Below, in pieces: positions 16,506 to 25,204 of a DNA stretch of 35,285 nucleotides. The DNA comes from Labilithrix sp. (GTDB lineage: Bacteria; Myxococcota_A; Polyangia; Polyangiales; Polyangiaceae): NCBI GenBank assembly GCA_028287065.1, contig JAQBQJ010000565.1:1-35285 (forward strand), given 5' to 3'. The first letter of the stretch is position 1; the number at the start of each line of letters is the position of its first letter. The notes beneath the pieces are model-generated. The model saw only the letters and a list, made by a program, of their open reading frames with translations, was not told where the DNA came from and searched no databases. Made by a program: the position numbers and the translations under genes.

Positions 16506-17743
16506 GCGAAGACGAGGCTCCGCCTCCGAGCGTGACGTTCGCGACCGGCGGTCTCCAGTGGACGCGCGTGCGTACACCGCGGCTGCTCTCGTTCATCGCG
16601 AAGATCCTGTTCGCGCTCGGCGGACTGACCGTGCTCGCCGCGTCGTACGAGAGCATGGGTTTCTTGGCGTTCGCCGGCCTCCTCGGCGTGCTGGCGTGGC
16701 CGCTCTTCATCGTCAGCTACATCCTTTCGCTCACGCAGAACGCGATCGGCGGCGGCCTCGAGGTGTCGAAGAGCGAGCTCGTCGTGCACATCGCGCGGAA
16801 GCGAAAGACGATCGCCGTCGACGCGATCGCCGGCGCGCTCGTCGTCGAGCGACTGGGCCTCGGGTGGCCGATCCCGACGGTCGAGATCGAGCTGATCGAC
16901 GGTGACATCCTCACCGCACGCCTTCCCGATCCGCGCTCGGCGCACGCAGTGGTCAGCGCGCTCGGATTCGGAGCCGGTGGCCGGCGCGTTCACGCCGCGC
17001 TCGCGAAGCCGACGCGGCGCCTGCTTCACCCGATGCTCGGCTTTCTCGCGTACATCGTCGGGAACGTCGCGATGGTCGTCGCGAGCACGGTCGGCGGGTT
17101 CGGGGTCGCGTACGCGTTCTGCCCGCTGGTGGCGCTCGCGGCTTACGCCGGGCTGAAACGGCTCACCCGGGCGCCCGAGCTGACCGTCGGCGACGACGGT
17201 GTGCTCGTCGAGGGTCGCTTCCGTCGCACGTTCATCCCGCGCAGCGACATCGTCGCCGTCGCGATGCCCACCTTCACCACGCTCGTCATCCAGCGAAAGA
17301 GCGGCAAGGCCACGATCGTTCGTGGCGTGGTCCTGAACGACGCGCGCTGCGCCGCGATCGCCCGCGTCATCGAGGATCGCCTCGGCCCGTCGGTCGCGAC
17401 GGCCGACCGCTTCGCGCACTACGACCGTTCCGGCCGAGCGCTCTCTGCGTGGCGCGATCATCTCGCGCGCGCGATGAACGAGGCGAGCTATCGCCAGAAT
17501 GCGGCGACCGTGGACGAGGCCGCCGCCGTGCTGCGAAGCGCAGAGGCCACGCCCGAGCAGCGGGTCGGAGCTGCGCTCGCGCTACGCGTCGCGGGAGAGC
17601 CGGCGGAGCGCATCCGTGTCGCGGTCGACGCGGCTGCCGACGACCGCGTGCGTGAAGCGCTCGAAGCGGTCGCCGAGGCGCGCGATGGAAACGACGATCC
17701 GATGATCGAGAAGGCCTTGCGCCGGCTCGCGGCGCCGGATTGA
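16502..17743 (+). CDS. membrane protein with two PH-like domains
   Basis: A 413-residue integral membrane protein, start ATG 16502 overlapping the preceding stop. Two membrane helices near residues 28-75 (FIAKILFALGGLTVLAA and GVLAWPLFIVSYILSL) are followed by a beta-rich domain that reads like a bacterial PH domain (about 80-155). Another membrane pair follows (about 178-220, MLGFLAYIVGNVAMVVAST), then a second PH-like domain (ELTVGDDGVLVEGRFRRTFI) and a helical C-terminal region of about 90 residues. Two repeats of (TM pair + PH-like) suggest internal duplication. PH-like membrane proteins of this kind are poorly characterised. No function can be assigned. Confidence 0.75.
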   Translation: MSEDEAPPPSVTFATGGLQWTRVRTPRLLSFIAKILFALGGLTVLAASYESMGFLAFAGLLGVLAWPLFIVSYILSLTQNAIGGGLEVSKSELVVHIARKRKTIAVDAIAGALVVERLGLGWPIPTVEIELIDGDILTARLPDPRSAHAVVSALGFGAGGRRVHAALAKPTRRLLHPMLGFLAYIVGNVAMVVASTVGGFGVAYAFCPLVALAAYAGLKRLTRAPELTVGDDGVLVEGRFRRTFIPRSDIVAVAMPTFTTLVIQRKSGKATIVRGVVLNDARCAAIARVIEDRLGPSVATADRFAHYDRSGRALSAWRDHLARAMNEASYRQNAATVDEAAAVLRSAEATPEQRVGAALALRVAGEPAERIRVAVDAAADDRVREALEAVAEARDGNDDPMIEKALRRLAAPD

Positions 17744-17774
17744 TCGACGCTAGGATCCGCGCTAACAACCGCGC

Positions 17775-19436
17775 ATGAGTGGCCCCCGTCCTGTCAAAGC
17801 GCCTCGCGGTTCCGAGCTGTCGTGCAAGGGTTGGGTGCAAGAGGCTGCGCTCCGCATGCTCCACAACAACCTCGATGCCGAGGTGGCCGAGCGTCCGGAC
17901 GACCTCGTCGTGTACGGCGGCACCGGCAAGGCGGCGCGCTCGTGGGACGCGTTCGACGTGATCGCGCGCGAGCTGCGCTCCCTCGAGAACGACGAGACGC
18001 TCCTCGTGCAATCGGGCAAGGCGGTCGGTCGCTTCCGCACGCACGCCGATGCGCCGCGCGTGCTCATCGCGAACTCGAACCTCGTCGGCAAGTGGGCGAC
18101 GTGGGAGCACTTCCGCAAGCTCGAGGCCGAGGGCCTCATCATGTTCGGTCAGATGACGGCGGGCTCGTGGATTTACATCGGCACGCAAGGCATCTTGCAG
18201 GGCACGTACGAGACGTTCGTCGCCGCGAAGAAGGCGTACGCGGAGCGCACGAAGAAGAGCGGTCACGCATGGGTGCTCACCGCGGGCCTCGGCGGCATGG
18301 GCGGCGCGCAGCCGCTCGCCGCGACGATGGCGGGCCTCTCGTGCCTGGCCATCGAGGTCGATCCCACGCGCATCCAGAAGCGTCTCGACACGCGCTACGT
18401 CGACGAGCGCATCGACGATCTCGACAAGGCGCTCGAGCGCATCGAGCGTGCGAAGAAGGACGACAAGCCGGTGAGCATCGGTCTGTGCGGCAACGCCGCG
18501 GAGATCTTCCCGGAGCTCGTGAAGCGCGGCATCACGCCGGACCTCGTGACGGAGCAGACGGCGGCGCACGATCCGCTGGTCGGCTACGTGCCGATGGGCT
18601 TCACGCTCGAGGAGGCCGCCGAGCTCCGCAAGGAGGACGCGGAGGCGTACGTCGAAAAGGCGAAGGCGAGCATGGCCGAAGAGGTCGATGCGATGCTCGC
18701 GATGAAGGAGAAGGGCGCCGAGGTCTTCGACTACGGCAACAACATCCGCGCGTGCGCGGTCGAGGCGGGCTGCAAGCGCGCGTTCGACATCCCGGGCTTC
18801 GTCCCGGAGTACATCCGCCCGCAATTCTGCATCGGCCGCGGCCCGTTCCGGTGGGTGGCTCTGTCGGGCGATCCGGAGGACATCGCGGTCACGGATCAAG
18901 CGGTGCTCGACGCGGTGCCGAACGATCCGGACCTCCGCCGGTGGATCGAGCTCGCGAAGGAGCGGGTGAAGTTCCAGGGCTTGCCGGCGCGGATCTGCTG
19001 GCTCGGGTACGGCGATCGCGCGAAGGTGGGGCTGGCGTTCAACGAGCTGGTTCGCACGGGCAAGGTGAAGGCGCCGATCGTGATCGGGCGCGACCATCTC
19101 GATTGCGGCTCGGTGGCGTCGCCGAACCGCGAGACGGAGGCGATGAAGGACGGTAGCGACGCCATCGCGGACTGGGCGATCCTGAATGCGCTGGTGAACA
19201 CGGCGAGCGGCGCGAGCTGGGTGAGCTTTCATCATGGGGGCGGCGTGGGGATGGGGATGAGCCTGCATGCCGGGATGGTGGTGGTCGCGGATGGGACGGC
19301 GGAGGCGGCGAAGCGTCTCGAGCGTGTTCTGACGAGCGATCCAGGCATGGGTGTCATTCGGCACGCCGATGCCGGGTACGAGGACGCGATCGAGTGCGCC
19401 AAGGAGAAGGGCGTGCACGTGCCGCATAGGGCGTGA
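17775..19436 (+). CDS. hutU: urocanate hydratase
   Basis: This enzyme converts urocanate to imidazolonepropionate with a tightly bound NAD+ (histidine degradation, second step). The 553 residues match the usual length (~555). Landmarks are [62 protein letters not shown], the NAD-binding [15 protein letters not shown], and the active-site Cys region [17 protein letters not shown] 17775 is preceded by TAACAA at 6 nt (or TAGGAT 12 nt further upstream), so the transcript is leaderless or short-leadered. No hutH, hutI or hutG lies in the window, so the pathway's other genes must be elsewhere. Confidence 0.97.
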   Translation: MSGPRPVKAPRGSELSCKGWVQEAALRMLHNNLDAEVAERPDDLVVYGGTGKAARSWDAFDVIARELRSLENDETLLVQSGKAVGRFRTHADAPRVLIANSNLVGKWATWEHFRKLEAEGLIMFGQMTAGSWIYIGTQGILQGTYETFVAAKKAYAERTKKSGHAWVLTAGLGGMGGAQPLAATMAGLSCLAIEVDPTRIQKRLDTRYVDERIDDLDKALERIERAKKDDKPVSIGLCGNAAEIFPELVKRGITPDLVTEQTAAHDPLVGYVPMGFTLEEAAELRKEDAEAYVEKAKASMAEEVDAMLAMKEKGAEVFDYGNNIRACAVEAGCKRAFDIPGFVPEYIRPQFCIGRGPFRWVALSGDPEDIAVTDQAVLDAVPNDPDLRRWIELAKERVKFQGLPARICWLGYGDRAKVGLAFNELVRTGKVKAPIVIGRDHLDCGSVASPNRETEAMKDGSDAIADWAILNALVNTASGASWVSFHHGGGVGMGMSLHAGMVVVADGTAEAAKRLERVLTSDPGMGVIRHADAGYEDAIECAKEKGVHVPHRA

Positions 19437-19573
19437 GCGAGCCCGCACGCGCACGCGCACGCGCTCCTTCCGTGGCGGAGGCGAACGCGAACGCGAAGGC
19501 GAACGCGAAGGCGGAAGCGGAGGAGGAAAGCGGAGGCGGCGTCGTGGCGGGCTCACAACCCGCCGGCCGTTGA
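19437..19573 (+). repeat. low-complexity purine-rich tract
   Basis: Between hutU and the four-helix gene lie short repeats: GCACGC-type alternation (19445-19470), then GAACGCGAACGCGAAGGCGAA-like runs and GGCGGAAGCGGAGG (19510-19523). The last 14 bp recur inverted at 20038-20051 on the other side of the four-helix gene. Confidence 0.6.
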
Positions 19574-19899
19574 TCAGCGGTGGCCGCCGATGCAGTTGTA
19601 GAAAGTGTCGATGATTTCTCGGAGCTTGGCTGCGAGCTCCGGCGGCAGTTGCGCGATGTATCCGGATGCGTGCGCCGATTCGAGGATCGCGATGCATTCG
19701 TTCGCGGAGCCTTTGGCGTAGCCGTAGTGCAGGTTGCGACGTGCGCCTCGGGCGTGGCTGCCCTCGGCGATGTTGAGCGGAATGCTGCACCGAGCCTTCT
19801 TCAGTTGCCGGCTCAAGTCCGGGTCCTGCCGATCCAGACCGCCACGACCGCGGTCATCTCCCTCACCACCTCCAGCGCATCGACATAGATCTTCAACAT
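19574..19899 (-). pseudogene. four-helix bundle protein (23S rRNA IVS/S23 family), frameshifted
   Basis: The family signature is clear on the minus strand: LKKARCSIPLNIAEGSHARG, then GYAKGSANECIAILESA and an ILESAHASGYI-type helix. The track ORF starts at a TTG (19816) in the middle of helix 2. The missing N-terminus lies just upstream in another frame: ATG 19899 reads MLKIYVDALEVVREMT...GRTRT and stops at 19813. Restoring one G in the GACCCGGACTT run would join the parts as ...GRTRDLSRQLKK, the family's normal sequence. So this is a one-base deletion (or a sequencing error) in an otherwise intact gene of ~108 residues. Low-complexity tracts flank it on both sides. The family's function is unclear; it was first seen in rRNA intervening sequences. 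Confidence 0.8.
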
Positions 19900-20003
19900 T
19901 CGAACCTCCGTGCCCGCATCTCGTGCGGACGTAAAACCTCCCGCGTCGCGCGCAGCTCGACGCGACCGAGCACGACGCGACACTAAGAAGTCCGAACGAC
20001 GAT

Positions 20004-20062
20004 CAGATCCGCAACGCCGCCTCCGCCTCCGCCTCCGCCTCCGCTTCCGCCTCCGCCTGTGC
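20004..20062 (+). repeat. low-complexity CCGCCT tract
   Basis: A run of CCGCCT/CCGCTT hexamers on the + strand (purine-rich on the minus strand), immediately upstream of the phosphatase lipoprotein. CCTCCGCTTCCGCC (20038-20051) is the exact reverse complement of 19510-19523, so the tracts form an imperfect inverted pair around the four-helix gene. Confidence 0.65.
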
Positions 20063-20074
20063 TTTGATTCGAAC

Positions 20075-21055
20075 GTGCGACGCCTCTTTGCGCTTCTTGC
20101 CGTCGCCCTCGTTGCGGTCGCCTGCTCCGACGAGTCCATCAAACCAACGCCCGGCCCGGTCCTTCCTCCCGACGCCGCCGTCGATGCCGCTGCCCCCGCG
20201 CCCGACGGCGGCGCCACCCGTCGCCCCGGCGTCCTCCGCGTCGCCACCTTCAACGTCCACCGCTACTTCGACACCCTCTGCGACAGCGGCAACTGCGCCG
20301 CAGGCGATTTCGAAGAAGCTCCCTCCCAAGCCGTCTTCGACGCCCAGACCGACAAGCTCGCGAAGGGGATCGCGCTCATCGACCCCGACGTCATCTCCCT
20401 CGAGGAGGTCGAGACCGACCGCTGCCTCTCTGCGCTCACCGCCAAGCTCGCCTCGCTCGGCAAGGCCTTCACGATCTCCCACCTCGGCGAGACCGGATCT
20501 CCCGGCAGCGTCGACGTCGCGGTCCTCGCGCGCGGAACGCTCGGCGAGATCAAGACGCACCGCGAGACGCGCATTCCGCTCGCCGGCGGCGGCACGACCA
20601 CGTTCTCGCGCGAGCTCCTCGAGATCCGCATGACGTTCGGCGAAAGGCAGGTCGTCATGTTTGCCGCGCACTTCCGCTCGCAGGTCGCCGACGATCCCGC
20701 GCGCCGCCTCGCCGAAGCGAAGGCAGCGCAGGCGATCATCGCGAAGACCTCGACGGATCTCCCCGACGCGCTCGTGCTCCTCGGCGGCGATCTCAACGAC
20801 AAGCCCGGCTCCGAAGCGATCAACGCGCTCGAGGCCGGCGGCGCCCTCGTGCGCGTCGCGAAGGATCTCCCGCCCGACGACCAGGCCACGTACATCTTCA
20901 ACGGTGTGAAGAGCGCGCTCGATCACATCTTCATCGGCGCGCCGCAGGCGACCCGCTACGTCGGCAAGAGCACGACGGCGTACAAGGACGATCCGCGCGG
21001 CGGCTTCGCCGGCAGCGATCACGCCGCGCTCGCCGCCGATTTTTCGATCGAGTGA
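20075..21055 (+). CDS. endonuclease/exonuclease/phosphatase-family lipoprotein
   Basis: A 326-residue lipoprotein started at GTG 20075, giving MRRLFALLAVALVAVAC with the acylated Cys at 17; the longer track ORF to 19910 only reads through the hexamer tract. A Pro/Ala/Asp linker precedes an EEP domain (DNase I-like fold) with all catalytic motifs: RVATFNVHRYF, VISLEEVE, MFAAHFRS, LGGDLNDKP, LDHIFIG and GSDHAALAADF. Members cleave phosphodiesters or phosphomonoesters in nucleic acids, lipids or sugars. As a lipoprotein it probably acts in the envelope or outside the cell. The substrate cannot be told. Confidence 0.9.
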   Translation: MRRLFALLAVALVAVACSDESIKPTPGPVLPPDAAVDAAAPAPDGGATRRPGVLRVATFNVHRYFDTLCDSGNCAAGDFEEAPSQAVFDAQTDKLAKGIALIDPDVISLEEVETDRCLSALTAKLASLGKAFTISHLGETGSPGSVDVAVLARGTLGEIKTHRETRIPLAGGGTTTFSRELLEIRMTFGERQVVMFAAHFRSQVADDPARRLAEAKAAQAIIAKTSTDLPDALVLLGGDLNDKPGSEAINALEAGGALVRVAKDLPPDDQATYIFNGVKSALDHIFIGAPQATRYVGKSTTAYKDDPRGGFAGSDHAALAADFSIE

Positions 21056-21191
21056 TCCCATCCGCCGCGAGACCCCCCCGATGGGGTTTCGTTCGCTCGA
21101 AAAAAGCCGAGCCATTTCGAGCGTTGACGCGGACCCCATGCACACCCGATGAAAGCGGCCCTCGTGCAGGCTCCCCCTCGATGCCTCGATC
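21056..21191. terminator. hairpin between convergent genes
   Basis: In this 136-nt gap, CGCTCGAAA (21094-21102) pairs perfectly with TTTCGAGCG (21115-21123) around a 12-nt loop, and a nested GCTCG/CGAGC hairpin competes with it. A C-run/GGGG hairpin followed by TTTC (21074-21090) lies just upstream. Position between two 3' ends suggests a bidirectional terminator, but there is no long T-tract. Confidence 0.35.
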
Positions 21192-21545
21192 TCAGGCCAG
21201 CGGTGCCGGATACGACGACAGGCCGATCCTCCGCCCGTCCGGATCGCGTACGTACAGCGTGAACTCCGTCGAGGCCTCGATGCCGACGCCCGCCTTCGCC
21301 AGACGCTCCGTGTACAATGCACGCGTCTCCGGGGCGATCGTGAACGCCACGAGCTCCTTCGAGCCCTCGGGATGCGGCGGCTCGCCGGGCTCGCTCGTCT
21401 CCAGCATCACGATCGCGCCGCCCGCATCGAGCCACACGCTCCGCGGCTCTTGCCGGCGTACGACGGCCAGGCCGAGCGCCTCGACGTAAAAGCGTTCGAG
21501 ACGTCCGAGGTCCTTCGTGCGGAACGCGAGGTGATGGACGCGCAT
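21192..21545 (-). CDS. VOC/glyoxalase-family protein
   Basis: A 117-residue single-module vicinal-oxygen-chelate protein. The N-terminal strand MRVHHLAFRTKDLGRLERFYVEALGLAVV supplies the first His ligand, VMLETSE follows in the middle, and the end is YVRDPDGRRIGLSSYP. In many VOC enzymes the last motif is DPDGxxIEL and its Glu binds the metal; here that position is Gly. The protein may use another ligand, bind substrate without a metal, or have lost catalysis. VOC members include glyoxalase I, dioxygenases and resistance proteins; the specific activity is unknown. It is divergent from the outer-membrane protein at 21590 with 44 nt between starts. Confidence 0.9.
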   Translation of the reverse strand: MRVHHLAFRTKDLGRLERFYVEALGLAVVRRQEPRSVWLDAGGAIVMLETSEPGEPPHPEGSKELVAFTIAPETRALYTERLAKAGVGIEASTEFTLYVRDPDGRRIGLSSYPAPLA

Positions 21546-21589
21546 GGGCCGAGCGTACCGCTCTCCACCTCGGATAGTCTGCGGCGCTT

Positions 21590-23434
21590 ATGGCATCGGC
21601 GCGGCGAAGCACGCGGGCGCGATCGAGGATCGCCGCGCTCACGACGACCCTCGCGCTCGCGGTCGCCTTCCCGGCGGCGACGGCGAAGGCGCAAGGAACG
21701 ACGCGCTCGTCGCCGTCGTCGCCGTACGAGAAGTCGAAGATCGGCCTTGCGCTCGACGCCGTCCACGGCGTCGTCGACCCCGCGCCGGAGGGGAAGATCG
21801 TCGAGGGCATCGACGTCGTCCCGCTCGAGGTCATCGAAGAAGACGACCCCGCGCCGCGGTTCCTCAACATCTTCCACGCGACCACGCTCCGCAGCACGTT
21901 GAAGCGCGAGGTGTTGCTCACGGTCGGCGAGGCGTATCGCCAGTATCGGGTCGACGAGACCGTCCGTTCGCTGCGCATCTTCCAGCAGCTCTCGCTCGTC
22001 CTCGCCGTCCCGATCGCGGGCAGCGCCCCCGATCGCGTACGCGTCCTGATCGTGACGAAGGACGTCTGGAGCCTCCGCGCGCAGTTCGACCTGAAGCTCG
22101 GCGCCGGCGGCCTAGACCTGCTTCGCTTCGAGCCGACCGAGCGCAACATCGCCGGGACGCTCGACTCCGCCGTCACGCGCTTCGAGCTGTACCCGAATTC
22201 GCTCACGCTCGGCGGCGGCTACTTCATTCCACGCCTCGCAGACCGCCTGATCTACCTGGTGCTCGAGGGTAACGTCGTCTTCGAGCGCGACAGCGGCCGC
22301 GCCGAGGGCTCGTACGGTCGCGTCGCAGCGTCGTCGCCGCAGCTCTCCGCGGATACGCCCATCCTCTGGGGGGTCGGCACGGTGTGGCAGGACATCAACG
22401 TGCGACGCTACGTCAACGCGAAGCTCGCGACGTTCGACGCGCAGAGCACTCCCGACGACGATCGCGTCCCCGACGTCTATCGACTGCGCGGCATCACGAC
22501 GACCGCGTCGGTCGTGCGCTCGTACGGCCTCGCACGCAAGGTCGACGTCACGTTCGGCGGCGAGCTCAACGTGCGCGAGTACATCGGTCTCGATCCCGCG
22601 CTCTACGATCCGCGCGTCGTCGCCGAGTACCAGGCGAAGCGCGTGCCCACCACCGACTATCGCGCGGCGCCGTGGTTCCAGGTTCGCGCGTACGAGAGCC
22701 GCTTCCTCCGCATCCACGACCTCGAGCTGCTCGCCCTCGAAGAGGACTACCGGATCGGCTACGACGGATGGCTGCGCACGTATCCCGTCACGAAGGCGAT
22801 CGGCTCGTCGCGCGACTTCCTCGGGCTGCACGCCGCCTTCCAGTACGTCGCGCCGCTTCGTACCGGGTTCGCGCGCGCGACGACCGAGGCGCTCACGGAG
22901 CTCCAGACCGACGCCGTGCCCACGTTCGCGGTCGCGGGCAACGTGATGCTCGTGAGCCCGAGCTTCGGCATCGGCCGCCTCGTCGTGAGCGGGCTCGGCA
23001 TCGCGCGTCCTCGCAACTACCTGAACCAGCGCAGCTCGATCGGCGGCGAGGGGCGCTTGCGCGGCTACCCGAGCGCGGCCTTCCTCGGTGAGAACCTCGT
23101 CGCGTGGAACACCGAGCTGCGCTCGCGTCCGGTCGAGATCCTCTCGTGTCAGGTCGGCGGCGCGCTCTTCTTCGACGTCGGCGATGCATTCGACGGCACG
23201 CACCTTCAGCCCAAGAGCTCCGCGGGCTTCGGCGTTCGGACGCTCTTTCCGCAGCTCGATCGCCAGGTCTTCCGCTTCGACGTCGCGTTCCCGCTGGTCC
23301 GTGGCGGCGCCGAGTCGCCCGTCGGGTTCTACGCGTCGTTCGAGCAAGCCTTCTCCGCAGGCGCAATCACGGCGCCGGGCCCTGCGCCCGCGCAATCGAT
23401 CCTCAGCCCGGTCGGCGGCGCGCTCGGCCAGTGA
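21590..23434 (+). CDS. BamA/TamA-like outer-membrane beta-barrel protein
   Basis: A 614-residue protein with a signal peptide (basic N-terminus, hydrophobic ALTTTLALAVAFPAATAKA, cleavage near residue 35). A POTRA-like domain follows (about 70-165, including VGEAYRQYRVDETVRSLRIFQQL and VLIVTKDVWSLRAQFD), then a long beta-barrel region of the bacterial surface antigen type. The C-terminal half has LRGYPSAAFLGENLVAWN, equivalent to the conserved VRGF/LRGY loop of Omp85 proteins, then VGGALFFDVGDAFDG. Only about one POTRA is visible, so it is not the housekeeping BamA; it is more like accessory Omp85 proteins that export or assemble a specific client. It is followed 19 nt later by the DHH gene. 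Confidence 0.85.
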   Translation: MASARRSTRARSRIAALTTTLALAVAFPAATAKAQGTTRSSPSSPYEKSKIGLALDAVHGVVDPAPEGKIVEGIDVVPLEVIEEDDPAPRFLNIFHATTLRSTLKREVLLTVGEAYRQYRVDETVRSLRIFQQLSLVLAVPIAGSAPDRVRVLIVTKDVWSLRAQFDLKLGAGGLDLLRFEPTERNIAGTLDSAVTRFELYPNSLTLGGGYFIPRLADRLIYLVLEGNVVFERDSGRAEGSYGRVAASSPQLSADTPILWGVGTVWQDINVRRYVNAKLATFDAQSTPDDDRVPDVYRLRGITTTASVVRSYGLARKVDVTFGGELNVREYIGLDPALYDPRVVAEYQAKRVPTTDYRAAPWFQVRAYESRFLRIHDLELLALEEDYRIGYDGWLRTYPVTKAIGSSRDFLGLHAAFQYVAPLRTGFARATTEALTELQTDAVPTFAVAGNVMLVSPSFGIGRLVVSGLGIARPRNYLNQRSSIGGEGRLRGYPSAAFLGENLVAWNTELRSRPVEILSCQVGGALFFDVGDAFDGTHLQPKSSAGFGVRTLFPQLDRQVFRFDVAFPLVRGGAESPVGFYASFEQAFSAGAITAPGPAPAQSILSPVGGALGQ

Positions 23435-23453
23435 GTGTGCTAATCCCCGGGCG

Positions 23454-24428
23454 ATGCGTCATGTCGTCGTCGCCACGCACGGGCACTGCTTCGATGGGAT
23501 GTGCTCGGCCGTGATGTTCACGCGGCTGATGCGACACATCCACCCCGGCGAAGAGCTCTCGTTCACGTACCGCGCGCAGGGCTACGGTCCCGGCTCGAAC
23601 GGCGTCGACCCGGCGATCTTCACCGGCCAGGAGAACGCGATCCTCGACTTCCGCTTCTCGCAAGCGCCTCAGCTCACCTGGTACTTCGATCATCACGTCA
23701 GCGCATTTCCCTCGCCGGCCGATCGCCTCGCCTACGACGATCGTGCGAAGGAGGGCCCCTCGCGCACGATGTTCCACGACGGTGGCTACGGCTCGTGCAC
23801 CAAGCTCATCGCCGACATCGGGCGCCAGCGCTTCGGTCTCGACGTGTCGGGCGACGAGGAGCTCGTGCGCTGGGCGGACATGATCGACTCGGCCGCCTTC
23901 CCGAGCGCCGAGATGGCAGTCGCGCGCGCCGAGCCGGTGCTTCACCTCATGACGGTGGTCGAGCACCACGGCGGAGATGCGTTCCTCCAGACGATGGTCC
24001 CGCGCTTGCTCGAGGAGCCGCTCGTGGAGCTGGCGAAGGGCAAGGACGTCGAGGAGGCCTACGCGCCGCTCGCCGCGCAGCACGAGGGCTACGTCGAGCT
24101 CGTGAAAAAGCACGCGACCGTGCGCGGCCCCGTGGTCGTCGTCGATCTCGGCTCGGTGGTCGTCGACGTCGGCGCGAAGGTCGTGACGTACTCGCTCTGG
24201 GCGGAGAGCGCGTACTCCGTGGTCCTCAGCTGCTCGCCGTCGAAGTGCAAGATCTCGATCGGCTACAACCCGTGGTCGCCGGTCGAGCGTCGCCACAACA
24301 TCGCCGCGATCTGCGAGCGTCACGGCGGGGGCGGTCACCCCGTCGTCGGCGCGATCTCGCTCCCCGCCGACCAGATCGACCGCGCGCGGAAGCTGACGAA
24401 CGAGATCGCCGAGGAGCTCGCGACCTGA
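23454..24428 (+). CDS. DHH/DHHA1-family phosphoesterase
   Basis: A 324-residue member of the DHH phosphoesterase superfamily, whose members include nanoRNases, cyclic dinucleotide phosphodiesterases and RecJ. Motifs are HGHCFDGMCSAV (DxDG-like first metal site), AILDFRFS, the DHH motif YFDHHVSAF, and the C-terminal DHHA1 substrate-binding GGGGHP. The first motif has His-Cys-Phe-Asp rather than the more common N/HxDxDG, so substrate preference may differ. Several myxobacterial homologues are annotated only as DHH proteins. ATG 23454 has TAATCC 7 nt upstream and no ribosome-binding site. It is followed after 17 nt by the glycerophosphodiesterase. Confidence 0.88.
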   Translation: MRHVVVATHGHCFDGMCSAVMFTRLMRHIHPGEELSFTYRAQGYGPGSNGVDPAIFTGQENAILDFRFSQAPQLTWYFDHHVSAFPSPADRLAYDDRAKEGPSRTMFHDGGYGSCTKLIADIGRQRFGLDVSGDEELVRWADMIDSAAFPSAEMAVARAEPVLHLMTVVEHHGGDAFLQTMVPRLLEEPLVELAKGKDVEEAYAPLAAQHEGYVELVKKHATVRGPVVVVDLGSVVVDVGAKVVTYSLWAESAYSVVLSCSPSKCKISIGYNPWSPVERRHNIAAICERHGGGGHPVVGAISLPADQIDRARKLTNEIAEELAT

Positions 24429-24445
24429 GCGATTCTCATGAGCTC

Positions 24446-25204
24446 GTGTCGCGTGATTCACGCGACCTGATCGTCCTCGGTCATCGGGGCGGGCGAGGCG
24501 AGGGCTGGCCGGCGGAGAACACGCTGCCCGCGTTCGAACGCGCGATCGCCGAAGGCGCGGACGGGGTCGAGCTCGACGTGCGACTCACGTTGGACGGCGA
24601 GGCGATCGTCTTCCACGACACGACGCTGGCGCGCGCGACGGGAGGCGCCGACGCGCGCGCCGTCCACAAGGTCGCGTATGCGGATCTGCCCATTTTGCCG
24701 GGAGGCGAGCGCATCCCGCGCCTCGCCGACGTGCTCGACGCGATGCGCGGGCGCATCGTGAACGTGGAGCTGAAGGCGGACGTCGCGCCGACGTCGATGC
24801 TCGGCGACGTGCCGCAGCGAATGCGTCTGGTACGGACGGCGGCCGCCGCCGTGAAGAAGACGAACGGCGTCGACGTCGTCTTCTCGTCGTTCGATCCGCT
24901 CTCGGTGATCGCGCTCGTCGCCGTGCTGCCGCGTGTGCCGCGCGCGATCCTGGTCGGCACGAGGACGCCCCGCGCCGCCACCGCGCTCCCGCTCGCGATG
25001 CGTGCCGCGATCGTCGCCGCTCACGTCGACGAGTCGCTCGTCACGGCAGCCCGCGCGGAGCGGCTTGCGCGCTCGGGGCTGCGCGTCGCGGCGTGGACGG
25101 TCAACGATCCCGCGCGTGCACAGCTGCTCGTCGCGCTCGGCGCATCCTGGATCATCACCGATGCGCCGGGCCGGATCGTCGCCGCCCTCAGTCCTCGCAG
25201 GTGA
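24446..25204 (+). CDS. glycerophosphodiester phosphodiesterase
   Basis: A 252-residue GDPD enzyme that hydrolyses glycerophosphodiesters to glycerol-3-phosphate plus an alcohol. Catalytic motifs are GHRGG (about 12-16), AENTLPAFERA (Glu metal ligand), GADGVELDVRLTLDGEAIVFHD (metal and catalytic residues), VELKAD, and AAWTVNDP near the C-terminus. There is no signal peptide, so it is cytoplasmic. The start GTG 24446 and the first codons (VSRDSRDL) lie inside a 19-bp palindrome also found in hflX, before the conserved domain begins at IVLGHRGG. The 3' end overlaps the convergent lipoprotein gene by 17 nt. Confidence 0.93.
   Translation: MSRDSRDLIVLGHRGGRGEGWPAENTLPAFERAIAEGADGVELDVRLTLDGEAIVFHDTTLARATGGADARAVHKVAYADLPILPGGERIPRLADVLDAMRGRIVNVELKADVAPTSMLGDVPQRMRLVRTAAAAVKKTNGVDVVFSSFDPLSVIALVAVLPRVPRAILVGTRTPRAATALPLAMRAAIVAAHVDESLVTAARAERLARSGLRVAAWTVNDPARAQLLVALGASWIITDAPGRIVAALSPRR
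24448..24466. repeat. in-gene 19-bp palindrome, copy 2
   Basis: GTCGCGTGA-T-TCACGCGAC, perfect 9-bp arms, spans codons 1-7 of the glycerophosphodiesterase gene. Relative to copy 1 at 15975 it differs at two symmetric positions (T-to-C and A-to-G) that keep base pairing. Confidence 0.7.

Noticed and set aside
19437-19573. CRISPR-like short repeats
   Set aside because: Units are 6-9 bp without unique spacers; this is low-complexity sequence, and there are no cas genes.
17367-19790. 807-aa minus-strand ORF across hutU
   Set aside because: Antisense of hutU and neighbours; Arg/His-rich with no motif.
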